From contig CAWGXG010000009.1 of assembly GCA_963826505.1 (NCBI GenBank), positions 124,001-188,000 on the forward strand: 64,000 bases of DNA. The letters are read 5' to 3'. A model generated the notes under the pieces. The model was not told the origin of the DNA and made no database searches. It was given only the letters and a program-made list of their open reading frames with translations. The DNA is from CAWGXG01 sp963826505. Lineage in GTDB: Bacteria > Chloroflexota > Anaerolineae > Aggregatilineales > Aggregatilineaceae. Of the stretch, positions 30,664 to 39,058 are shown piece after piece (the stretch's first letter is position 1; every line of letters starts with the position of its first letter). Made by a program: the position numbers and the translations under genes.

Positions 30664-30692
30664 AGTATAAACGGGTTGCCCCGCCTTGACAA
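30664..30692 (-). promoter_or_regulatory. Promoter of the His leader/hisS operon
   Basis: On the minus strand, TTGTCA (30692-30687), 17-base spacer, TATACT (30669-30664). The expected start near 30657 leaves only ~20 nt before the leader ATG. Confidence 0.8.
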
Positions 30693-30705
30693 GCCATGCT
30701 CGTTC

Positions 30706-30734
30706 TTGCAGCATGCCCCGTCTGCGCTTACAAT
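30706..30734 (+). promoter_or_regulatory. Divergent promoter for the STAS-like gene
   Basis: TTGCAG at 30706-30711 and TACAAT at 30729-30734, spacer 17, 37 bases ahead of the ATG at 30771. It is back-to-back with the hisS-operon promoter. Confidence 0.6.
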
Positions 30735-30770
30735 TTCAGCGCATCAATCCATTGAAGGACCGGCCTAGCT

Positions 30771-31196
30771 ATGGCGATCTGCATCGTACCTCTGACCCCC
30801 ACCACACTGGCATACCAGTTCGAGGGCCGCGTCACGTCTGACGACCTGGTCGCACTGCGTGACACAGAACGTTCCTATTTCGAGACTCTGGCAGCCGATA
30901 CAGCCCTGAGCGTGATCGTGGATTTCAGCGGGCTGGACACCATCCCCGCTGACCTGTTCCCGCAGCTGCCCCGCATGCGGTTTGTGGCTGATCCGCGCGT
31001 CAACGTGGTGATCGTCGTCGGTGCCAACGCTTACCTGCGCGCCCTGGCGATCAGCCTGGGCATGATCGTCAGCCACCCGCCGTTCGTATTTCGCCGGACG
31101 ATGGACGAGGCCCTGCGCAACCTGACCCCGCCCAGCAACCCGAATCCGGTTCAAGCCTCACGGAATTTCACAAACAGCAGCGTATCGCGCAGCTGA
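30771..31196 (+). CDS. Small STAS/SpoIIAA-like protein
   Basis: 141 residues, start ATG 30771 (GAAGGA upstream). The pattern YQFEGRVTSDDLVALRDTE, VIVDFSGLDTIP, VNVVIVVGANAYLRAL and TMDEALRNL resembles SpoIIAA/STAS-like single-domain proteins (central strand ending in a conserved Asp, then a helix and a C-terminal 'T.eEAl..L' helix). Such domains act as ligand-binding or partner-switching modules. Fold assignment is inferred from pattern only. The last 46 bases overlap the convergent acetyltransferase gene. Confidence 0.6.
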   Translation: MAICIVPLTPTTLAYQFEGRVTSDDLVALRDTERSYFETLAADTALSVIVDFSGLDTIPADLFPQLPRMRFVADPRVNVVIVVGANAYLRALAISLGMIVSHPPFVFRRTMDEALRNLTPPSNPNPVQASRNFTNSSVSRS

Positions 31197-31717
31197 TCCT
31201 GCGGGTCCCGCATATGGTGGTGCAGCCGCGCTTCGAGCGCGTACCCGGCCCGCTCAGCGACGGCGGCGCTGCGCGTGTTGCGCGCATCACAGCGAATCTC
31301 CAGGCGCTCAGCGTTCAAGTGTTTGAAGGCAAAGGCCGAGATGCCGCGCACCGCCTCCGTGATGTAGCCTTGCCCGACCAAACTGGTGCGGCACCAGTAG
31401 CCGATCTCCATGAGCGGCACAGACCAATCGACGCGTTCCAGGCCGCTCCGGCCCACGAACACTCCGTCGGAGCGCCGGATCAGCACCAGGGCGAGCTGCT
31501 CGCGCGTGATCCAGCCGCCCGCCGCCTTACGGTACATCATTTTTGTTTCTTCGAGAGACGGCAGTGATTTCGCCCAGTCCATCCACAGGCGCAGTTCCGC
31601 CTCCGACTCGCGGACCGCGGCGTAGCTCAGTTCGGCGTCTTCGGGGCGCGGCGCCCGGATGATCAGGCGCTCGGTCTCGAAATGGTCAGGGAAATCAAGC
31701 AGCAGTGGGTTTATCAC
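31151..31717 (-). CDS. GNAT acetyltransferase, RimJ/RimL type (copy B)
   Basis: 188 residues. FETERLIIRAPRPEDAE, then the central VFVGRSGLERVDW, IGYWCRTSLVGQGYITEAVRGI (acetyl-CoA P-loop Q-x-x-G-x-[GI]) and RLEIRCDARNTRSAAVAERAGY, all hallmarks of ribosomal-protein/small-molecule N-acetyltransferases. About two thirds identical by eye to the next gene upstream, a tandem duplication. Its 3' end overlaps the convergent 30771 gene. Confidence 0.88.
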   Translation of the reverse strand: MINPLLLDFPDHFETERLIIRAPRPEDAELSYAAVRESEAELRLWMDWAKSLPSLEETKMMYRKAAGGWITREQLALVLIRRSDGVFVGRSGLERVDWSVPLMEIGYWCRTSLVGQGYITEAVRGISAFAFKHLNAERLEIRCDARNTRSAAVAERAGYALEARLHHHMRDPQDQLRDTLLFVKFREA

Positions 31718-31741
31718 GGCGTTTCAACCCTCCGGCAAGCA

Positions 31742-32308
31742 TCAGCCCTCGCGGAATTTCACGTACTGTAGCGCGTCGCGCAGGTGACCCTGCGGATCGC
31801 GCAGGTGATGTTGAAAGCGTGCTTCGAGCGTGTATCCGGCGCGCTCCGCGACGGCGGCGCTGCGCGTGTTGCGCGTGTCGCAGCGAATCTCGATGCGTTC
31901 GGCGTGCAGCCAATCGAACGCGAAGGTGGTAAGCCCGCGCACCGCCTCGGTGATGTAACCCTGTCCGGTCAGGCTGGTGCGGCACCAGTAGCCGATCTCG
32001 ACACGCGGCACCGACCAGTCGATCCGTTCCAGCCCGGCCCCGCCTACGAACGCTCCATCCTGCCGCCGGATCAGCACCACCGGCAGACTCTCACGCGCAA
32101 GCCAATGAGCGGCTCCCCGGCGGTAGACAGCTTCGGTTTCCTCCACAGTCGGCACCGGATCGACCCAGGGCATCCAGGGACGCAGTTCGGCCACGGAGGC
32201 GCGAATAGCGGCGTTACCCGCCGCGCCGTCACCCGCACGCGGCGCGCGCACGATCAGGCGCTCGGTTTCGAAGTGATCGGGGAAGTCCAGCAGCAGCGGG
32301 TCTGTCAC
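31742..32308 (-). CDS. GNAT acetyltransferase, RimJ/RimL type (copy A)
   Basis: 188 residues, same length as copy B and sharing LLLDFPDHFETERLI, IGYWCRTSLTGQGYITEAVRG and RNTRSAAVAERAGYTLEAR. The acceptor-side half (residues 30-80) differs most, suggesting divergent substrates. It starts 6 bases after the stop of the 3-hydroxyisobutyrate-dehydrogenase-like gene, so very probably in one operon with it. Confidence 0.88.
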   Translation of the reverse strand: MTDPLLLDFPDHFETERLIVRAPRAGDGAAGNAAIRASVAELRPWMPWVDPVPTVEETEAVYRRGAAHWLARESLPVVLIRRQDGAFVGGAGLERIDWSVPRVEIGYWCRTSLTGQGYITEAVRGLTTFAFDWLHAERIEIRCDTRNTRSAAVAERAGYTLEARFQHHLRDPQGHLRDALQYVKFREG

Positions 32309-32314
32309 GGCGCG

Positions 32315-33166
32315 TTACTCCTTCAACAAACGGTAAATCACCGAGAAATCTTCTTTATCCAGTCCGCGCGGGAAGGCGCGCGCAAACAGTTCTTTGACAT
32401 GGCTGCCGGTCGGCATGGGCATGCCCAATTCCCGCGCGAGGGCCTGCATGTAGTGCAGGTCTTTGTAGATCAGGTCTACGGCGAAATGCGGGCTGAAATC
32501 CAGGTCCGTCAGTTTTTGGCGCTTGGCGTTCAGCACGCCGGAATTGCCGCCACCGGCGCCCAATACTTCCAACACGCGCGCCCGATCCAACCCGGCAGCC
32601 TCGCCCAGCACGACCCCTTCGGCCACCGCCGCCATGAACGCGCCCAGCACCAGGTTGTTGATGACCTTCATTTTGCTGGCTAATCCTGGCTCGCCCAGGA
32701 AGAACAGCGTGCTGCCGATGATCTCCAACAGCGGACGCGCCGACTCGAAGGCACTCTCTTCGCCGCTGATCACGATGGTCAGCGTACCCTTGGTCGCGGG
32801 TGCCACGCTGCCCAGGACCGGCGCTTCCAGGTAATGCGCCCCTTTGGCCTGGGCCGCCGTGTGAAAGGCCAGCACGTCCTCGAAATGATTGGTCGTCGTG
32901 TCGATGATCAGCTTGCCCGCGCAGTCCCCGGCCAGCAGACCGTTTTCGCCGTTGAGGACCGCGTCCACCGCGGCGCTGTCGCGCACGTTGACCACCACAA
33001 CCGGCACGCGCCCGATCAGGTCCGCCGGGCTGGACGCCACTGGCGCGCCGAGTCCCTCTGCTTTTTCCGGCGTGCGATTCCACACGGTCAGATCGACGCC
33101 CTGCGCGATCAGGCGCGCGGCCATCGTCCGGCCTAAAACACCCAGTCCTATAAATCCAGCCTGCAT
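32315..33166 (-). CDS. NAD(P)-dependent beta-hydroxyacid dehydrogenase (3-hydroxyisobutyrate dehydrogenase family)
   Basis: 283 residues. N-terminal Rossmann motif GFIGLGVLGRTMAARL with NRTPEKAE after strand 2, substrate-site loop APVLGSVAPATKGTLTIV and the catalytic Lys in SKMKVINNLVLGAFMAAVAEG. Could act on 3-hydroxyisobutyrate, tartronate semialdehyde or a similar beta-hydroxyacid, or be an imine-reductase-like member. It lies 45 bases downstream of the amino acid lyase gene and immediately upstream of two acetyltransferases. Confidence 0.88.
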   Translation of the reverse strand: MQAGFIGLGVLGRTMAARLIAQGVDLTVWNRTPEKAEGLGAPVASSPADLIGRVPVVVVNVRDSAAVDAVLNGENGLLAGDCAGKLIIDTTTNHFEDVLAFHTAAQAKGAHYLEAPVLGSVAPATKGTLTIVISGEESAFESARPLLEIIGSTLFFLGEPGLASKMKVINNLVLGAFMAAVAEGVVLGEAAGLDRARVLEVLGAGGGNSGVLNAKRQKLTDLDFSPHFAVDLIYKDLHYMQALARELGMPMPTGSHVKELFARAFPRGLDKEDFSVIYRLLKE

Positions 33167-33211
33167 GAGGTTGTCCTTTCTACCGAATCAAGTCGTCGCG
33201 TCTCAGCCATT

Positions 33212-34945
33212 CTACAGCGCCGCGTGGATCGCGTCGAGCAGCGTGCCTTCGCGCACCACGCGGATCAGCGCGTCCATATATGGAGTCATGGCGACGTCAC
33301 GCGGAATCTTGCGCAGCGGCACGCCGGGCGCGATCTCGACCGCGCGCAGCGCTTCCAACGCCGCCGCCGTGCCGCGTCCTAACCGGGCATCAGGCATCTG
33401 TTCCAGGCGCAGCTCCAACGCCTGATAGGCGCACAACAGCTCGATCGCGATCACGGTCTGGGCGTTACGCGTCATCTCCGCGGCCTGACGCGCCGCGATG
33501 GTGCTCATGCTGACGTGATCCTCGCGGTTGGCGCTGCTGGGGATGCTGTCCACGCTGGCGGGATGGGCCAGCACCTTGTTTTCGCTGACGAGCGCCGCCG
33601 CCGTGTATTGGGCCATCATCAGGCCGCTGTTCAAGCCTTCTTCGCCGGGCGGATCGGTCATCAAGAACGGCGGCAGGCCCCGATTCAAGCGCCCGTCAAG
33701 CAGCGTAAAAGTGCGCCGCTCGGCCATGCTCGCCACATCCGCCACCGCGATCTTGAGGAAATCCAGAGCATATCCAACCGGCGCGCCGTGGAAATTCCCG
33801 CCCGACACGGCTTTGATCACCCGTGGCAGGTGCAGCGGACCGTCCTCGTCCAGGAAGATCAGCGGGTTATCCGTCACGGCGTTGATCTCGCGCGACAGCA
33901 ACGCCCTCGATATAGCGCAGCGCGTCGAGCGCCGCACCCAGCACCGTCGGCGCGGCGCGCAGGCAGTACGGATCCTGGGGCGGGCCTTCCGCCGGATCGA
34001 GATCGATGCGCAGCGTCGCCGCGTACCAGCGTGCTGCCTTCCAGCAGACGGTACACGAAGGCCGCGACATCCGCCTGACCGGCGTGGCCGCGCACCGCGT
34101 GCAGATGGGGCAAGAAGGCGTCACGGAACCCGCGCAGCGCCTCCGACCGACAGCGCCAGCGCGATCTCGGCGTTAGCCAGCATACGGAACGCGTCATGCC
34201 AGGCCAACACACCCACCCCCGCGCTGACCGCCGTCCCGTTGATCAGCGCGACGCCTTCTTTCGCGCCCAGCACGATGCGCGCAATTCCAGCGGCATCCAT
34301 CGCCGCGCCCCCGTCGATCAATCGCCCCTGCCAGTACGCCTGACCGTTCGCGCCGGGGTGCGGTTCCTCGCCGGGCGCAGGCGCGCTGAGGACGAGCGCC
34401 AGGTGCGCCAACGGAGCCAGATCGCCGGACGCGCCCAGCGATCCCTGGGCGGGCATGGCGGGCAGCACGCCGCGATTGAGCATCGCGATGAGCGTGTTGA
34501 TCACCTCGGGCCGCACGCCGCTGTAGCCCTGAGCGAGCGTATTGGCACGGATCAGGATCGCGGCGCGGGCCGCATCCGGCGGCAGGTGATCCCCTGCGCC
34601 AACCGAGTGACTCAGCAGCAGATTGCGGCTGAGCAGCGCCGCTTCCCATTCGTGACGGAAAATCGCGCGCCCGGCGTTGTCGCCAAAGCCGGTATTCACC
34701 CCGTAGATGACGCGCGGGGCGCGCCCCTCGGCGTCCGCCGCCTCGATCTCGTCGATGGTGTGCCGGACCCAGGCCGCGCTGCGCTCCACGCGACCCAAGC
34801 GCTCCGCCAGTTCGGTTCCCTCTGGCGCGTGCTGGGGCAGCGGCTGGACCGGCGTCCCCGCCCGCGCCACGCGCACCACATCCGCAATTTGCAACGAAGC
34901 CGCCCCTAACGCCAGGGCATGGACTGCATGAGCATGTGAAACCAT
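33212..34945 (-). pseudogene. Aromatic amino acid lyase (histidine ammonia-lyase family), three frameshifts
   Basis: Eliminates ammonia from His, Phe or Tyr using an MIO group formed from Ala-Ser-Gly; that triad is visible in GSLGASGDLAPLAHLAL. Other family blocks: VIYGVNTGFGDNAG, RNLLLSHSVGAGD, EGVALINGTAVSAG, and after the breaks QDPYCLRAAPTVLG, REINAVTDNPLIF, GGNFHGAPVGYALD and SSANREDHVSM. Restored length ~576 residues, slightly longer than HutH. One extra base at each of ~34138, ~34017 and ~33903 breaks the frame; every correction rejoins conserved sequence. Substrate not assigned: other hut genes are absent nearby. Confidence 0.82.
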
Positions 34946-35175
34946 TTTTTGCCTTTCTCAAAAATGTCTAGCGGTCAAAAAACGCCGCCCATGTCGGGAC
35001 GACGTGTCAACCGAAATCGCTGTTGTGTGAGCACGAGCCGCCGTGTGAGTAGTACGGCATGCCCAATGTGTGGAAAAAATATACGATTTTCATGAAAACC
35101 CTGCGTCATAGACGGTCATCCCAGTGTACAATGATATTATCATTTCTTCATCGGTGAGAGGCTTTATGATTCATC
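34946..35175. other. Divergent intergenic region with a 15-base palindrome
   Basis: Separates the lyase gene (-) and the pilin gene (+). AATGATA-T-TATCATT at 35130-35144 is a perfect inverted repeat directly after TACAAT (35127-35132), so it could be an operator at the pilin promoter; no clear -35 is seen. The AT-rich half near 35070-35095 is otherwise featureless. Confidence 0.4.
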
Positions 35176-35637
35176 ATGTTGTACGACAAACTGCGCTCAG
35201 CAGAAAGGGGACAGGGTTTAAGCGAATATGCCCTTGTGCTTGTCCTCGTCGGGATTGTCGTCATTGTTGCACTGGCGGCTTTCGGAACACGGGTCCAGAA
35301 AACCTATTGTGAGATTGTCTTTTCGCTCGATCCTAACGCTGAAGCGCCCTTTTGCGAAGCGTTGGACGTAAGCTGCGCGCAGTCCAGCTCGCCCTTCAGG
35401 CTGGAGGCCGTAGTCCAGGATAACGCCGGCGATGACAATATCACCAAGGTGGTGTTCTATCGCAACGGCATCTTCCAGAACGAGGAACTCCATTATCACT
35501 ACTGCCTGTCTGGTGGTGACGATTCCTGCGCGGCCTACAGCGGTCCGACGGGCCAGCAAACCTTCAAGGCGATCGCCTACGATCTCGACGGCAACACCGG
35601 CTCGTGCGAGGTCACGGTTAACATTCCACCGCCGTAA
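35176..35637 (+). CDS. Flp-type pilin with a C-terminal immunoglobulin-like domain
   Basis: 153 residues. The N-terminus AERGQGLSEYALVLVLVGIVV is a class III (Flp/Tad) pilin signature: prepilin peptidase site G-QGLSEYA and a single hydrophobic alpha helix to residue ~35. Normal Flp pilins end within 50-60 residues, but here ~110 residues follow, with Cys residues and an Ig-like strand pattern (FRLEAVVQDNAG, ITKVVFYRNG, FKAIAYDLDGNTG). Start ATG 35176; GAGAGG lies ~14 nt upstream, rather far. No Tad assembly genes occur nearby. A terminator follows at 35660. Confidence 0.8.
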   Translation: MLYDKLRSAERGQGLSEYALVLVLVGIVVIVALAAFGTRVQKTYCEIVFSLDPNAEAPFCEALDVSCAQSSSPFRLEAVVQDNAGDDNITKVVFYRNGIFQNEELHYHYCLSGGDDSCAAYSGPTGQQTFKAIAYDLDGNTGSCEVTVNIPPP

Positions 35638-35659
35638 GCCACGCGTTCTCAGGCAAGAA

Positions 35660-35693
35660 GAGCGGTGGCGCACCGGCGTCACCGCTCCTTGTT
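35660..35693 (+). terminator. Terminator after the pilin gene
   Basis: GAGCGGTG (35660-35667) pairs with CACCGCTC (35680-35687), 12-nt loop, followed by CTTGTTT. It lies 23 bases after the pilin stop, between convergent genes. Confidence 0.75.
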
Positions 35694-35732
35694 TACGGTA
35701 GTCGAACTCGCCAGAACCATCGCCTGCCCGCG

Positions 35733-36722
35733 CTAACCCAACTGGTGGTCGGGCGGAACATCCTGTTCCCAATAAGTGAAAAGCGCCCCCACTGAGCGCC
35801 CTTCGTTGTTACACAGAATCGCGTCGCCCAACACCGACGCCACCGATTCCACATGCAGCTTGGACAGGTCCTGCGCGTGCGGCGCGTAGACCGTGTCGGT
35901 ACACACGATCTCAGTCACACACGAGAGATCGTTGAGGCGATCGACCGCATCCACCGTGAACAAGCCGTGCGTACAGGCCAGGCTGAACGTTTCCGTGCCC
36001 ATCTCGCGCATGACATTGACGATCTCGACCATCGTGCCGCCGGTCGCGATCTCGTCATCGACCACGATCGCGCGGCGCGGCACCGGCCCACGCGAGCCGA
36101 GCACCGTCTTGATCTCGACTTCCGTGTCCGTCAGACGGATTTTGCTGCCGACTGCCAGCGGAAGTCCCAGCGCACCAGCCAGTTTGGACGCTTGTTTGGC
36201 GTAGCCCACGTCTGGCGAGACGACGACGGTATCGGTCAGGTCCTGCTTCTTAAAATAATCGACCAGCACACGCAGGCTGGTCAAATGATCGAGCGGAACG
36301 TCAAAAAAGCCGTGCACCTGAGGCGAGTGCAGCGTCATTGCGATCACGCGATCGGCCCCCGAGGTCTCGATCAACTGCGCAATCAATTTCGCAGTGATAC
36401 AGATGCGCGGCGCGTCCTTTTTGTCGGCGCGCCCGTAAACAAAATAGGGGATCACCGCCGTGACGCGGCGGGCATCCCCGTGCCGGGCGATGTCCAACAT
36501 CATCAACATCTGCATGATATGGCGGTGCACCGGGTCGGTGAGGGATTGGATGATGTACACATCTTTGTTTCTCACGCTCTCCCCCAGTTGAACCCGCAGC
36601 GTGCCGTGGCTGAAACGCCGCACATGGGTGGGTTGCAGAGAAACGCCTAAATAGTCGCAGATGCGTCGAGCCAGCGGCTCGTTCGCCGTGCCGGAGAAAA
36701 TAAACAAGTCTTCCGGGGTCAA
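35733..36722 (-). CDS. prs: Ribose-phosphate pyrophosphokinase
   Basis: 329 residues; makes PRPP from ribose 5-phosphate and ATP. FIFSGTANEPLARRI at the N-terminus, RRVTAVIPYFVYGRADKK (ATP site), the Mg-binding VVVSPDVGYAKQA and the PRPP loop AIVVDDEIATGGTM. The start is TTG 36722 with a near-perfect AAGGAGG 6 nt upstream; the ATG at 36746 lies before that site and would place the ribosome site inside the gene. Ends convergently with the pilin terminator. Confidence 0.93.
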   Translation of the reverse strand: MTPEDLFIFSGTANEPLARRICDYLGVSLQPTHVRRFSHGTLRVQLGESVRNKDVYIIQSLTDPVHRHIMQMLMMLDIARHGDARRVTAVIPYFVYGRADKKDAPRICITAKLIAQLIETSGADRVIAMTLHSPQVHGFFDVPLDHLTSLRVLVDYFKKQDLTDTVVVSPDVGYAKQASKLAGALGLPLAVGSKIRLTDTEVEIKTVLGSRGPVPRRAIVVDDEIATGGTMVEIVNVMREMGTETFSLACTHGLFTVDAVDRLNDLSCVTEIVCTDTVYAPHAQDLSKLHVESVASVLGDAILCNNEGRSVGALFTYWEQDVPPDHQLG

Positions 36723-37063
36723 GCCGATCCTCCTTGTGCAGGTCATCCGAGCGGGATACCCTCTCCTACTTTACCGTCCACTTCAAAATGTGCAAGCACT
36801 AATCTGGCACGCGTCCGGCAAAACGACTTAACAAGCAGCTCACTGCAAGAAACGCCGAGGACACAGAGGAAAACAATAGCAAGAGAAAAGTCTGTCTCTA
36901 TAATATTCTCCGCGCTCTCCGCGACCTCTGCGGTGAGCCTGGTTTTTGAACGATTAAATTGGGCGTGGGCCCTACCTCAATAGCGCGAACCGCGCGCTGT
37001 CAGTACACTGGGCGAAGTGCCGGGTCAACCGGTTGTGCGGTCGACATCAACGAGTAGAAGGCT
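36723..37063. other. Intergenic region containing an inverted REP-like repeat
   Basis: Holds the inverted repeat listed at 36850-36936. Just upstream of the glycosyltransferase gene is the perfect 10-base palindrome CAACCGGTTG (37026-37035). No gene is supported. Confidence 0.5.
36850..36936. repeat. REP-like inverted repeat (CCGAGGACACAGAGG / CTCTGCGGTGAG arms)
   Basis: Left arm AACGCCGAGGACACAGAGGA at 36851-36870 and right arm around 36908-36936 (CTCCGCGCTCTCCGCGACC then TCTGCGGTGAG) are imperfect inverted copies. Related single arms occur at 19680-19720 and, inverted, at 38714-38740. All copies are intergenic. Confidence 0.6.
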
Positions 37064-38707
37064 ATGCGCCGTTTACAACATTCCCAGGTTGCGCTGACCG
37101 TGATCGCGATCCTGATGGTGGCCGGGCTGTTCCGCGCGTGGTTGATCGCCGATCACCGGCTGGCCTTCGAGTCGGATGAGGCGGTTGTCGGCCTGATGGC
37201 GCGCCACATCAACACGGACGAGGCGGTGCCCACCTTTTTCTACGGGCAGAGTTACATGGGCAGCCTGGACGCGCTGCTGGTCGCGGGTGGTTTCCGGCTC
37301 GCAGGCAACTCCGTACACAGCATCCGGCTCGTGCAGTTGGGGCTGTTTCTGGTGATTCTGATGGCCGGGTTCGCCCTGGCGTGGGAAGTCACGCGCAGCC
37401 GCCGCGTCGCCGCTATGACGCTGCTGCTGCTCGCCATCCCGACGCCGTTGGGCGCGCTCTACACGGGCATCACTTTGGGCGGTTACAACGAGCTGGTGCT
37501 GTTTGGCGCGCTCGTGCTGCTGCTCGGCTGGCAGGTGACGATCGGCGGGCGGCGCGAGCTGTGGCGGTGGGCCGCATTGGGACTGGTCGCCGGGCTGGGC
37601 TGGTGGACTAACAGCGCCATCGTGACGCCGTGCCTCGTGGTCGGGCTGTTGGGACTGCGCACGTTTTCCGCGCGGCAGTGGCTCGGCTACGCGCTGGCGG
37701 CGGTGGGTTTTCTGATCGGCGGCGCGCCCTGGTGGGTGTACAACCTGCGCCACGACTGGGCCGCCCTGCATTTCCTCACGGGCGGTTTCGAGACAGCACC
37801 CGGCGTCACGCCGATTTCGCCCGGCGAGGCCGCGCTCGGCCTGCTGGTGTTGGGAATTCCCGCGCTGTACGGGCTGCGTTTCCCGTGGGAAGCCGGATTT
37901 TCGATCACGATCGGGACGGCGCTCGGCGGGCTAATTCTTCTTTTGCTGTTCACCGATCTGCTGGCCAGCGCCAGCGCCCGCCGGCGCGGGGAATCGCCCA
38001 CTTCCGATCCGGCCGCATTCGGATGGGCGCGGCGCTGGGTCTGGCTGACGACGTGTGTATTCGCGGTGGTGTTCATCGCGTCGCCGTTTTCGGACGCGAC
38101 CGGGCGCTATCTCATGCCGGTTTGGATTCCGGTGACGATCGGCCTCGCGCTGGGATTGGACCGTCTGCGGCGGGCCGGACGGATGATCCCGGCGCTGGCG
38201 CTGGCGATCCTGCTGGTGATGCAGGCCGGGCAGGTCATCCGCGCCGCCCATACGGGGACGGGCCTCACGCCGCAGTTGGTCGAACGCCTGCGCGCGCCCG
38301 CCACCGATGACAACGCGCTGATCGCGTTTCTGAAGGATGAAAATTACACGGCGGGTTATGCCAGCTATTGGACCGCATTCCGAGTGATATTCCGCGCCCA
38401 CGACGCGATCATTCTGGACACGGCGCTGCCCGCTGAGGATCGCGGCCTGATCGCGTCCGACAACCGTTACCCGCCCTACCGCGCCGAGGTCGAAGCCGCG
38501 CCGCGCGTAGTGTGGATCACCCAGAATTTCCCCGAACTGGACGCGCTGATCGTCGCGCGGCTGGACGCGGCAGGTATCGGCTATCAGACGCAAGCGATCG
38601 GCCTGTACCGCGTGTACTACGCTTTCTCGACGCGCGTCTCCCCGCCAGAGTTAGGATTCGTGCCGGGACGCACGCTGGAAGAGATCGAGTTGGCGGGCTG
38701 GCCGTAA
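37064..38707 (+). CDS. Polytopic membrane glycosyltransferase-like protein (GT-C, ArnT/PMT-like)
   Basis: 547 residues with about ten hydrophobic segments. The first helix (VALTVIAILMVAGLFRAW) is followed by a large loop containing the acidic pair ESDEAVVGLMARHI, which matches the catalytic Asp/Glu loop of GT-C enzymes using lipid-linked sugars; the C-terminal ~170 residues are a soluble domain (AFLKDENYTAGYASYWTAF). Start ATG 37064 (AGAAGG upstream). It probably glycosylates a lipid or cell-surface protein. Acceptor unknown. Confidence 0.75.
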   Translation: MRRLQHSQVALTVIAILMVAGLFRAWLIADHRLAFESDEAVVGLMARHINTDEAVPTFFYGQSYMGSLDALLVAGGFRLAGNSVHSIRLVQLGLFLVILMAGFALAWEVTRSRRVAAMTLLLLAIPTPLGALYTGITLGGYNELVLFGALVLLLGWQVTIGGRRELWRWAALGLVAGLGWWTNSAIVTPCLVVGLLGLRTFSARQWLGYALAAVGFLIGGAPWWVYNLRHDWAALHFLTGGFETAPGVTPISPGEAALGLLVLGIPALYGLRFPWEAGFSITIGTALGGLILLLLFTDLLASASARRRGESPTSDPAAFGWARRWVWLTTCVFAVVFIASPFSDATGRYLMPVWIPVTIGLALGLDRLRRAGRMIPALALAILLVMQAGQVIRAAHTGTGLTPQLVERLRAPATDDNALIAFLKDENYTAGYASYWTAFRVIFRAHDAIILDTALPAEDRGLIASDNRYPPYRAEVEAAPRVVWITQNFPELDALIVARLDAAGIGYQTQAIGLYRVYYAFSTRVSPPELGFVPGRTLEEIELAGWP

Positions 38708-39058
38708 GAGCAATCCACAGAGGGCCACGGAGGAAAAAATAGAGAAAAGCAAGAGTTTCTTAGGGCTGTTGCATCTTCCCTGTGCTGCTCTATGGCCCGT
38801 TCTTCGTCGACTGCTTTTCCGGGTGCGAGCAAACGTTGACAGTCAAGCCCTTGACAATCTTGTGCTATGGGGTTGGCCCCTCTCTTCCGCCCTGCGGGCG
38901 GCGTTCCCGCCGTGCGGGGATATGTGCTTGCTCAAAACTCCCTGACAGGTTTTACTCGCACCTGCTTTTCCGCTGGTCAGACGCGGCAAGCTGGATTACA
39001 CTGAACCCCATCCGCAGCCCGCGCCTGAACCGCGCTAGTCCCGGCGAGAAGAGTCCCG
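38708..39058. other. Intergenic region with a REP-like arm at 38714-38740
   Basis: CCACAGAGGGCCACGGAGGAAAAAAT at the left is an inverted relative of the repeat at 36907-36936. Farther on, TTGACAGTCAAGCCCTTGACA contains two TTGACA hexamers, but no -10 at proper spacing is clear. No gene is supported; the long + and - frames here lack domains. Confidence 0.45.

Noticed and set aside
36845..36936. Rho-independent terminator of prs or a promoter element
   Set aside because: The prs gene ends at the other side (35733); the hairpin arms are far apart and match a dispersed repeat instead.
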